Virus record (IMG/VR): IMGVR_UViG_3300025889_010579
Span: 1 to 23,934 of that record
DNA length: 23,934 nt
Origin: a virus
Strand: one strand, 5' to 3'
Part shown: one piece after another, positions 1 to 7,800 of the stretch
Numbering within the stretch: position 1 is the stretch's first letter
How the letters are laid out: each line of letters begins with the position of its first letter
Notes under the pieces: generated by a model
What the model was told of the DNA's origin: nothing
Databases searched by the model: none
What the model saw: the letters and a program-made list of their open reading frames with translations, nothing else
Made by a program: the position numbers and the translations under genes

Positions 1-661
1 GTCATCAAGGCTTGAGGCTCTCAAGCAAGTAGCAATTGATGTTAACAAGGAGTTTGCAAATGCGTTCGATATTCCTCAATCGGCGGCAATTACGTGTGTC
101 AAGCCTAGTGGGACGGTTAGTCAACTTGTTGATAGCGCCTCTGGCATACATGCTCGTCATAGCTCTTGGTATATTAGACGGGTGCGTAATGATATTAAAG
201 ACCCTATATCGGCGTTTTTGGTAGCACAAGGAGTACCTGCTGAACCTGATGTAATGAAGCCTAACGACACTATGGTGTTTAGCTTTCCTATGAAAGCACC
301 TGAAGGGGCAATTACTAGGGAGGAGCTAGACAGTTTTCAACACTTGCGGTTGTGGCTAACATACCAGCGTCACTGGTGTGAACACAAACCATCTGTAACT
401 GTGTACGTCAAAGAACAGGATTGGCCAGCCGTAGGCGCATGGGTATGGGAGCACTTTGATGAAATTAGCGGAATTAGTTTCTTACCTTGGGATGGCGGAA
501 CCTACCGACAAGCACCCTACGAAGAAGTGGACGAGGCTACTTACAATGAGTTGCTATCTGCTATGCCTGATACTATCGACTGGAATGCTTTTATTGAGCA
601 TGAGGATAATGTAGAAGGCGCACAACAACTTGCTTGTGTAGCTGGTGTCTGCGAAATCTGA
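1..661 (+). CDS. nrdJ: Adenosylcobalamin-dependent (class II) ribonucleotide reductase, C-terminal part; 5' end off the window
   Basis: Reduces ribonucleotides to deoxyribonucleotides for phage DNA synthesis, using coenzyme B12 as radical source. The frame is open from the left edge (base 2) to TGA at 659-661, giving about 219 C-terminal residues. Seen directly: the conserved ITCVKPSGTVSQLVDSASG stretch followed by GIHARHS and YIRRVRNDIKDP, then the WCEHKPSVTVYV strand, the SGISFLP segment and a QAPYEE motif typical of monomeric B12-dependent triphosphate reductases. The protein ends in CVAGVCEI, a C-x4-C pair like the C-terminal redox cysteines that re-reduce the active site in that family. 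A GTG at 182 opens a shorter reading frame but lies inside the conserved core, so it is not the start. The sigma gene overlaps the last 17 bases. Class II assignment is strong; monomeric subtype is inferred from the C-terminal motifs. Confidence 0.93.
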   Translation, partial: SSRLEALKQVAIDVNKEFANAFDIPQSAAITCVKPSGTVSQLVDSASGIHARHSSWYIRRVRNDIKDPISAFLVAQGVPAEPDVMKPNDTMVFSFPMKAPEGAITREELDSFQHLRLWLTYQRHWCEHKPSVTVYVKEQDWPAVGAWVWEHFDEISGISFLPWDGGTYRQAPYEEVDEATYNELLSAMPDTIDWNAFIEHEDNVEGAQQLACVAGVCEI

Positions 662-1154
662 TTCAGAACTTATTGAAAGGGTTATAGCGGGGGATGAGAA
701 AGCTTGTTCCCTGCTATATAAAAAATATCACATACGTTTAAAAGCGTATGTAAGGGGACTACTGCATGATACATCTTACGTTGAAGACGTTGTACAAGAA
801 ACATTTGGACAAGTGTTTAGATATTTGGCATCATTTAGGCAAGACAGTGCCTTGTTTACGTGGATGTGTACCATTGCAAAAAACATTGTATTCCGTATGA
901 AACAGCCTGTGAACGTTATTAGTAACGAAAGTTATGACATGGAAACACCTGAAACTACCATCTCAAATTTAGATGTTTTAGAGAAATGGCTAGATGAAAT
1001 GAGTGAGACACAACGTATGGTAGTAAGTTTGCATTACATGCAGGGGTTGACAGCCAAGGAAATAACTAGTATAATACCGATGAAACGCAGGGCAGTTAGC
1101 ACAATGTTGTGGAGAGCAAAGCAGAAACTGAAAGGAATGATGTATGACGAATGA
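645..1154 (+). CDS. RNA polymerase sigma-70 family factor, ECF-like
   Basis: Predicted sigma factor of 169 residues that would bind host core RNA polymerase and direct it to specific promoters. Residues about 24-89 look like region 2: a helix with YVEDVVQETF, then FRYLASFRQDSALFTWMCTIAKN, the usual ECF pattern in which FxxWLxxIAxN follows the DxxQExF helix. Residues about 112-163 look like region 4: LDEMSETQRMVVSLHY, then a helix-turn-helix around LTAKEITSIIPMKRRAVSTML and a basic tail. There is no region 1.1 or 3, consistent with ECF length. The start is GTG at 645, the only usable start after the in-frame TAG at 639; its ribosome binding site is weak, so translation is probably coupled to nrdJ, with which it overlaps by 17 bases. 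Promoter specificity is unknown. A role in switching on the late - strand genes is inference. Confidence 0.85.
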   Translation: MSAKSDSELIERVIAGDEKACSLLYKKYHIRLKAYVRGLLHDTSYVEDVVQETFGQVFRYLASFRQDSALFTWMCTIAKNIVFRMKQPVNVISNESYDMETPETTISNLDVLEKWLDEMSETQRMVVSLHYMQGLTAKEITSIIPMKRRAVSTMLWRAKQKLKGMMYDE

Positions 1155-1302
1155 AGAAAGCTATCGCATGATGATGGCATTGCGCCAGCATTTAGTGCTT
1201 CAGATTATTCAGAACAAACATCAACTAGAAGTGATATTGAAGTTTAAAACTGCAGATGGGAAACTGCATCAAATTGCAAGTAGCCATAAGGAGAGAGAAT
1301 GA
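1144..1302 (+). CDS. Small hypothetical protein (52 aa)
   Basis: Unrecognised 52-residue protein beginning MTNEESYRMMMALRQHL and ending in IASSHKERE. Reality is supported by an AAAGGA ribosome binding site at 1131-1136, seven bases before ATG 1144, and by its packing: it overlaps the sigma gene by 11 bases and its TGA (1300-1302) overlaps the next ATG (1299) as ATGA. The first half is predicted helical; the second half looks like one short beta hairpin (EVILKFKTADGKLHQIA). No cysteine, signal or membrane segment. Tight linkage to the sigma gene leaves open a co-regulatory role, but nothing in the sequence shows one. Confidence 0.65.
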   Translation: MTNEESYRMMMALRQHLVLQIIQNKHQLEVILKFKTADGKLHQIASSHKERE

Positions 1303-1487
1303 AACTAGAAGTGCTGCAAGAAAACGAGGATGGTTCAGCAGATGTTCAACTAAAAGACATTGAACCTGAGATGTTACAACTTATTTTACAAACTGGGTTT
1401 GTAAAGCTATTAGAAGATGCTTTAAATCAAGCAAAGACTAATAATAAGATTCCAGCCCTTTTAAAGGAGAAGCCTAGTGGCGATTAG
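1299..1487 (+). CDS. Small hypothetical protein (62 aa)
   Basis: Unrecognised acidic 62-residue protein starting MKLEVLQENEDGSADVQL. An N-terminal beta hairpin (residues 2-18) is followed by an amphipathic helix (about 22-46, PEMLQLILQTGFVKLLEDAL) and a polar tail. The start is well supported by an AAGGAGAGAGA ribosome binding site directly upstream and by the ATGA overlap with the preceding gene. Its end overlaps the next gene's GTG start by 11 bases. Small proteins of this shape are frequent in phage metabolic regions, but I assign no function. Confidence 0.75.
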   Translation: MKLEVLQENEDGSADVQLKDIEPEMLQLILQTGFVKLLEDALNQAKTNNKIPALLKEKPSGD

Positions 1488-1860
1488 TTACGAAGATTTG
1501 ATGAAGGTTCAGTATGGTGGCACTCACTATAAAGACTACACCATACAACCGTGGGAGATTTGGGAAGCATATAAGATGGATGCTTTTGAAGGTTCTGTTC
1601 TAAAATATCTTCTCAGATATAAAGATAAAGGTAAGCCAATCGAAGACCTATACAAGTGTAGGCACAATCTTGAATATCTCATTGCACGAGAGGAAAGGAA
1701 AGCAAATGTACGTAATCAAATACAAAAAGGGCACTCTGCCCAAAGCACTCAAGGGTCTAACGTTCAAGACCTACGACATGGCACGAACCGCCTTGAGGAA
1801 ATTCGTGCGTACCAAAGTGACGTTGAAGCCGGGACAACATCCTACGGTGGCTCAAGCTAA
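1477..1860 (+). CDS. DUF3310 family protein
   Basis: 127-residue protein whose N-terminal about 77 residues match DUF3310, a small phage/bacterial domain often annotated, without firm proof, as nucleotide-kinase-like. Visible motifs: GGTHYKDYTIQPWEIWEAY (HY plus IQPxE) near residues 14-32, then FEGSVLKYLLRYKDKG and a helix with EDLYKCRHNLEYLI, the usual G-N/S-xxKYxxRxxxKG...DLxKxxxYL pattern. The start is GTG 1477 with AAAGGAGA at 1463-1470; an in-frame ATG at 1501 has no comparable ribosome binding site and would cut into the domain. Residues after about 77 are low in recognisable structure and overlap a second gene in another frame (1706-1891), so the tail is probably constrained by that gene. 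Location beside nrdJ agrees with a nucleotide-metabolism context. The biochemical role is not established. Confidence 0.85.
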   Translation: MAISYEDLMKVQYGGTHYKDYTIQPWEIWEAYKMDAFEGSVLKYLLRYKDKGKPIEDLYKCRHNLEYLIAREERKANVRNQIQKGHSAQSTQGSNVQDLRHGTNRLEEIRAYQSDVEAGTTSYGGSS

Positions 1861-1891
1861 CTCACTAGGGTACGTTATTAGTAAGACGTAA
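1706..1891 (+). CDS. Small basic hypothetical protein (61 aa), nested in the 3' end of the DUF3310 gene
   Basis: Basic protein starting MYVIKYKKGTLPKALKGL, with a short beta strand, a helix (about residues 23-36, YDMARTALRKFVRT) and a C-terminal GYVISKT. I prefer ATG 1706 over an upstream in-frame ATG at 1670, because AGGAAAGG at 1691-1698 sits at proper distance from 1706. It overlaps the DUF3310 tail by 155 bases in a different frame. Of the two frames this one looks more protein-like here, with a hydrophobic/basic periodicity and an SD, while the DUF3310 tail is polar and repetitive. It is the last + strand gene; its TAA lies four bases before the terminator stem. No family recognised; the basic charge would allow nucleic-acid binding, which is speculation. 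Confidence 0.7.
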   Translation: MYVIKYKKGTLPKALKGLTFKTYDMARTALRKFVRTKVTLKPGQHPTVAQANSLGYVISKT

Positions 1892-1895
1892 AGAA

Positions 1896-1917
1896 GGGGG
1901 CTTATGCCCCCTTTTTT
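1896..1917 (+). terminator. Rho-independent terminator between convergent gene blocks, probably bidirectional
   Basis: Perfect 6-bp stem GGGGGC (1896-1901) / GCCCCC (1906-1911) with a TTAT loop, followed by six T (1912-1917). It lies between the TAA of the last + strand gene (1889-1891) and the stop of the last - strand gene (1919-1921). Read on the - strand the hairpin is followed by TTCTTT, so it could stop late transcription as well, less efficiently. Confidence 0.9.
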
Positions 1918-1918
1918 G

Positions 1919-4834
1919 TTATCCCTGTAAGCTTTTTAAAACCCTATCTAAGTAGTTCTTAGTTTCTCTTGCTGTAGGGTCTTTACCAACCAACACTAGT
2001 TCAGCTTGTCTTGGCCCACCGTTGTAATCAGCAATTGCTGCGGCAACATTACCACTATATTGATTTTCTAGAGTAAACTGTAAATATCTAGCAGCCGCCT
2101 CCATTGACTCAAACGGATTGAATGGGTCATGCTGAAACAAACCATTTTCTAGCTTACGAGTTGACGGCATAAACTGCATTAGACCTTGAGCACCAGCCTT
2201 ACTAGTAGCGTCTGGATTACTACGTTCGCCAGCATTTTTAATGGCTACTAACAAGTTAGGGGGCAAATCATATTGTCGCTCTAAATGCATAGCGTATAGG
2301 TCAAAACGCTTGTCGTTATACGGCACTTTGCTCCATGCCTGTTTACCTTGACTTATTAGAGCATTAACTTCTGACGCCCCATCGTTTTTGCTAGTAACAG
2401 GCATAGAAGCACCAATTTCTTTTCTAGCTGCTGCAGAGCTTCTACGTGCTAGGGTTTGATTAGACGGTTCAGCAACTGATTTCATTGCTGCATCTTGAGC
2501 TTCAAGTACTGCTTGTCCTTCAGCCATCCTACTACGTTGCTGTGCGTCATACGCCTCACGTTCAGCTTGAGTACCTGAGTAAATGCTAGGAGGCTTTACT
2601 TCACCAGTTTCATAGTTGTAATTAGTAATGCCGGGAGAGCCTTCTGCTTGCCCACGACCAGCACCTGCTTGAGGCATAAACTCATACGGCAAGTTGTTAT
2701 TAATAGCGTTTGCAATTTGAGTTGCGTGTTCAAACGGACTTTTATCAGTTACCAATGCTGGGCCATAAGCAGCCGTTATCATAATGTTTCCATACGATTG
2801 TTGAAACTGTTTGTATGCTTTCATGTCTCGCAAATATTGCATTCCTTCAGGTGTAAGCGGTGAAGTTGGGCTTCCGTTTTTGCGAATCATAAATGGTTTA
2901 GTTGGCATTGCAGCTTGTAGTGTTTTATCAGGAGCAACCATAAAATTAATTCTTGCCCCAAACTGACGTTCATACATTGCTTTAGCGTCAGCGAGGCGTT
3001 CTACAACAGCAATATTAGTTTCTGCAACTTCGTCACGTAACACAGTAAAATTTGACCCTGTAATTTTTTCAGCAATTTGTTTTTTAGTTTTATTAAAGGT
3101 TAATGCTAAACGTTGTGCTCCTACACCCGTAGCTTGTTGTTCGTTTATAGCTACTTTAATAATGTTTTTAATTTTTTTCTCTGAGTCAAGAGTTAGGGTA
3201 TTGTCAAGCACTTGTTGTGCAGTAAGCTGAACAGCTTCTACGCCAGCTCGCTGCTCTTCTACAGCTTGTTGAGCATCTTCTAAAGAAGTAAATTGAGCAT
3301 CGAAACCGTCCCCAACTTCGTATGGATTAACGTAGTTAGTATAATCTCCTACAACTCCAAGCATTGCTTGAGCAACACGTTGTTGTATATACACTAGTCC
3401 TCTTCCCATTTTTAATGAGTCAAGCCTACCGCCTAAACTACGTGAACGTTCCATGTGGTCTTTTACTATTTTATACTGATTAGGATATTGTTTAGCAATA
3501 TCTTTTTCAGCCTCACCTCCCATTGCTATAGCGGCAAGTATAGGTCTGTTGCCTTCAGTTGCAAATACATCTTGATACATTTTCATTTGAGTTGTAATTT
3601 CTTCAACAGAAGCATTTTCTTTTTGTGCAAGCGCCGCAACCATTCCAATCATAGAACCTTTTCCTGAGTATTGCTCTGTAAGGTCTTTAGCGGCTTGTTC
3701 AATTTTGGCTTTAAAAAAATCGTAGTCCTCTTTAGTGTAAGAATCACCTACTTTATTTAAGTCTGCCAGTGCTTTCTCTTTAGCGGTATTAATGTGTGAT
3801 ATCATATTGTTTGTAAAAATTTTAGCTTCAGTTTCTAAAGAACGAGCACTAATATCAAGCTTACCTGTTTGTATGCCAGTTGCAAGTTCTTTAAAAGTAG
3901 TGAGCACTGTAGGTACAGAATCAGTTGTAAACAACTGTGTCGCATATGTTTGCACAAGAGTACCGTAGCCATTTGTATCCCTTATCGCTTTTATTTCGTT
4001 CCGACCTCTAAATTGGTCAATTGTCGTTTTTTGCTGCGTAACTGCCAGTTCTGCAGTTCTTTTATTATTAGCATCATTTAAAAGTCTTCTATATTCTGGT
4101 GGATTTTCTAGTCGTAAAGCATTAACTTGAGCCTGACTAAACGGAGAATTATCTGCGATAAATTTATCTTGGTCTTGTAGTAATGCTTCAGGACTTTTAA
4201 CTCCTTTACTTCCAGTACCACCAGCACTGCCTGACCCGCCAAATCGGTCTTGAACAAACTTACGAATGGCAAATTGGTCAGCGCCAACAAGACCAGTAAT
4301 ATCGCCAATTTTTTTACGAATTTCATCTTCCATGTACGGATATTTAGCAATAGCATTTTTAGCAATTGTAGCTACTCTAGTAACAAACTCTTCGTTTTTC
4401 ATCCCACCTTCAGCCGCTTTTTTAAGACCTACTAGCGCGTTCTCATAGGTTTTTAATTGAGCGCGAGATTTTGCTCCAAAATCTTCACTATCAGCCTCAT
4501 ACCCATACATATCAGACATACCTATTTCTGCTAATCTTTGTTGTTCTTCAGCAGCAAGTCTTTGCGTGTTTAACATTTTACCTTGAGCTTCTGCAGCTAG
4601 CTGGTGGCTTTTAAAGTAACTGGCTACTGTTTGTTCTGCATTTAATCCTTTATAAGTAGTATTTTTAATGTCTTCTTCACGATAATTACTATAAACTTTA
4701 CTAGCAATGTCTGCAACTGCAGTTATACCAGCAACTTTAGCTTTTCCGCCAGCTTCAATAGCTCTAGCGGCTGATGAATAATCAACGCTAGGAACAGCCA
4801 AAGGTTGTGTTAAATCTGTTTTATAAATAGCCAT
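1919..4834 (-). CDS. Internal virion (ejection) protein with C-terminal lytic transglycosylase domain
   Basis: 971-residue protein, the last gene of the late block. Most of it (about 1-840) is helical, rich in K, Q, E and A, with heptad-like stretches, as in T7-type core proteins that leave the capsid to build a channel across the envelope. The C-terminal about 120 residues resemble a soluble lytic transglycosylase (SLT) domain: NLLVAIKNAGERSNPDATS, KAGAQGLMQFMPSTRKL, then FNPFESMEAAARYL and AAAIADYNGG, the family order GLMQxMPxT ... NPxxxxxAxxxYL ... AxYNaG. The probable catalytic glutamate is E870 within GERSNP. The enzyme would locally cut peptidoglycan during DNA entry. ATG 4834 follows GAGGGA and is one base after the upstream gene's stop. 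In T7 the transglycosylase is at the N-terminus of gp16; here it is at the C-terminus of a separate protein, so I do not assign it as gp15 or gp16. Confidence 0.85.
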   Translation of the reverse strand: MAIYKTDLTQPLAVPSVDYSSAARAIEAGGKAKVAGITAVADIASKVYSNYREEDIKNTTYKGLNAEQTVASYFKSHQLAAEAQGKMLNTQRLAAEEQQRLAEIGMSDMYGYEADSEDFGAKSRAQLKTYENALVGLKKAAEGGMKNEEFVTRVATIAKNAIAKYPYMEDEIRKKIGDITGLVGADQFAIRKFVQDRFGGSGSAGGTGSKGVKSPEALLQDQDKFIADNSPFSQAQVNALRLENPPEYRRLLNDANNKRTAELAVTQQKTTIDQFRGRNEIKAIRDTNGYGTLVQTYATQLFTTDSVPTVLTTFKELATGIQTGKLDISARSLETEAKIFTNNMISHINTAKEKALADLNKVGDSYTKEDYDFFKAKIEQAAKDLTEQYSGKGSMIGMVAALAQKENASVEEITTQMKMYQDVFATEGNRPILAAIAMGGEAEKDIAKQYPNQYKIVKDHMERSRSLGGRLDSLKMGRGLVYIQQRVAQAMLGVVGDYTNYVNPYEVGDGFDAQFTSLEDAQQAVEEQRAGVEAVQLTAQQVLDNTLTLDSEKKIKNIIKVAINEQQATGVGAQRLALTFNKTKKQIAEKITGSNFTVLRDEVAETNIAVVERLADAKAMYERQFGARINFMVAPDKTLQAAMPTKPFMIRKNGSPTSPLTPEGMQYLRDMKAYKQFQQSYGNIMITAAYGPALVTDKSPFEHATQIANAINNNLPYEFMPQAGAGRGQAEGSPGITNYNYETGEVKPPSIYSGTQAEREAYDAQQRSRMAEGQAVLEAQDAAMKSVAEPSNQTLARRSSAAARKEIGASMPVTSKNDGASEVNALISQGKQAWSKVPYNDKRFDLYAMHLERQYDLPPNLLVAIKNAGERSNPDATSKAGAQGLMQFMPSTRKLENGLFQHDPFNPFESMEAAARYLQFTLENQYSGNVAAAIADYNGGPRQAELVLVGKDPTARETKNYLDRVLKSLQG

Positions 4835-4835
4835 G

Positions 4836-7800
4836 TTAATCCCTCTTGTCTGTGTTTACAACTAAATCTTGTACTTGCCATTGATTAATTGCTTGGTCTA
4901 AAATAAGTTCCCTTACCTTACTTTCTTTCCATCCTGTAAACAATTGCTTTTGCAATTGAATTCTATCTTGACCTGTGTACGTATTTAAAATCATTTTAAC
5001 TACGTTTTTGTACACTTCGTAAGAAGCTTCATCTTTGTTTTTTAAAGCAGTAAGTGCTTGCAATTGAAAAGCCCGAATATTTTTTGCAGCATTTTTAATA
5101 TCATCATCGTGCCTACGTTTACTTGTGTATAAAGCAGTTAAATCTGCTTCTGCTACAGTAGTAAAGCCAAGTGCTTTTGCATACACTTCGTAATCAGACA
5201 ACGTATACAAAGGGCTACCTGATGAACTATACGCAATGTTGTAGTTAGTGAACATAACACGTGCTTTTTCAGCGTTACTAAATGATGATAGCGTAGATGT
5301 TGCGAATACTTTAGCAGCTTCTTGCAAACTTGCTGGAGTTAAATCATTAGCAACAAACACATCCCAAGCTTTTCCAACACCTCCAAACAATCGTAAAGCA
5401 GCAAAACCACCGGGGCCACCTAGTACTTCTAACCAATTTTTTTCTGGATTCATAAAGCCATCAATAATTTGTTCATAGTAAGCAAATGTACCAAACCGTG
5501 TTCCCACTGCAAGTTTAAGTTGACCATCTGTTACATGAGATATTAAACCAGCAATTAAACCTTGTTGCGCTGTTATTGCTTCATCTTGTGTCATATCTTC
5601 AGGAAACATGTTTGTAACAATGTCTCTAAAAGGCCACAAGAAAGTGCCTGACGTACCCATCATAAGCGAGTGCATTATTAGTAACTGTACTGCTTCAACT
5701 CCAGTAAACGTTCTGCTTTTTTTGCCCGTAGCTAAAGCTCCAATGCTAGACAATAAACTCATAGCAATTTTTATTTGATACTGCGTAAACTGCATTGGAA
5801 TAGACAGTATACCTCGTTGCCACCAGTTTTGATTAGCCATAGTCATGTTTTGAGTCAGGTCATCTTGTCGCCGTAACATTGTTGACAAAGCATCATCTGT
5901 CCAAAATGCACCCCCTTTGTTAGCAGCCATCCATTCACGACGAGCAATGTCAAAACTAACAATGCGACTTAAACCTTCACCAGCGTTAAAAGGAGCAGCA
6001 GACACTTTACTACCTCTACGTCTCCATTTATTAAACAAACCATAAGTGCCAGTTGATGCTCCATACAAACTTGATGTGTTCATACCATCTAATAAACCAG
6101 AGCGTTTTAACATGCGAATTGTTTCTACAAACTCATCTACGCTCATTCCCAATCCCAAGTTAGTAAAGTTGTTTGCTTGTGCAATTTTACGCCAAATAAC
6201 TTCTTGGTCACTGGCTAGCGCCATGCTATAAAACAAAGCTGTCTTAGCGGCCTTTAAACCGTGTATAGGGCTAATAGCAATAGCGTTAAAAGTATTCATG
6301 CCTTGCATTACAAACTGCACAGGGTTTAATCCAAAATAAGAATGGAATGCAAATGTTCTAGCCCATTGAGTGTAATTTTGCGTAGAACGCATTGCTAGAC
6401 CTGTTTTAAGAATAGCTTTGTTAGTTGAACCACCTTCAAACCATTCACTAATTTTTCTTGTAAAGCCAATCATTGCTTGTTCTTCTTTAGTTGCAATATT
6501 CATTTGGCTCATAATGTAGTCTTGCACTTGTTTAGCAAAAATTCCTCGTTTATCTAAAGCTAAATAAGCACCTTTATTATTTAACATGTATCTAAATGCA
6601 TCTTCTGGAGACATTTCTTTTACATTTCTTGGAAGAATGTCTTGAAAAGATTGAAACCAACGAATAACATGCGACTCACGCCATTCGTGACTAGAAGCAA
6701 CAGCAGCCGTATTACCAATTTCAGCAGCAATAGCATCCATAGGATTAACCGTGTTTACCGTGTCATCTCCATAAATAGACAACACCCTATCGCCACGTTG
6801 AGAAGCAAAGTTAGAAGACATGCCTACTTGAGTGTTTGCCCAATCATCGTCCGTTCTATTGTAAACAACGTATACTTTAGGGTCAATGCCAAAAGCTTCA
6901 TTATCTAGTTGAGCAATAATCTCGTCAGGATTCCAACCATATTGTTCTAACAACTCACTTGCTTTAGTTCTAGTAAGGTTGCCTTCTTTATGAAGTTTAA
7001 TTGCAGTGCTAAAGTTTTTAATATATTTATCTGCTTCCCCACGACTTACAGCAGTGCGGTGAGTCATTGCTTTTACGTTTTTAACTTCACCGTCTATGTT
7101 TCGTGCAGAGTCAATTTTAATAAAATATTCATCAGAATAAATTCGCCTAAACTCTCCCTTACGGTATGGAATAGCGTCTTTTACAGCACCTACTTCTACA
7201 TCCTCACGTTTAATTAATATGCGTGTAAATGACTTATCTCCTGTAGTAATAGCGTCAGGCATTTCAAATGCACGATATGTACCGTTATTAACGTTATTAA
7301 TAACATCGTCAGACACAGCTACAAATTGATTTGTTTCTTGGTCAAATATCTTCATGCCTTTAGTAAGAGAAGCTTCTTTAGCAAAAAGAACAGTTTGACC
7401 TTCAATGGAATTTTTTAAATTAAGCTGAGAAAACCCTCTGCGAGTTAAACTTTTAGCAGCAACATCGTTACGAATTTGATGCATAATGTCGCGTAATGCC
7501 CGAACTCTAAAGTAAGCGTTACGTGTTTTTGAGTTTAACTGCATACCTGCAAGTTCTGTGTCAGAAAACACTTTACCTTCTTTATCACCTTTTACAAGTA
7601 CATCGGTTAATTTTGACTTTTCAACTCTGTTTAAAGACTCAACATCTTTGCGAACAAAATTAGTTAACAGTTTTTGATACCTGCTTTGTTGCATAATACC
7701 TGTAAGCCTGTTTGTGTACAGTTCGCTAGACGTAGCTAAAGCACGGTCTGCAGTAAACACTGTGGAGGCGCTATTAATATCGTCATCTGCATACTCGGTA

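Noticed and set aside
182-661. Separate gene starting at GTG 182
   Set aside because: The frame continues upstream to the window edge through conserved reductase motifs, so this is part of nrdJ.
645-661. Programmed frameshift making an nrdJ-sigma fusion
   Set aside because: The reductase ends naturally after its C-terminal cysteine pair and no slippery heptamer or downstream structure is seen; a simple coding overlap explains it.
4108-4365. 85-residue - strand frame inside the ejection protein gene, with a hydrophobic stretch
   Set aside because: Embedded in another frame of a confident gene, no ribosome binding site, and simple Leu/Lys composition typical of AT-rich shadow frames.
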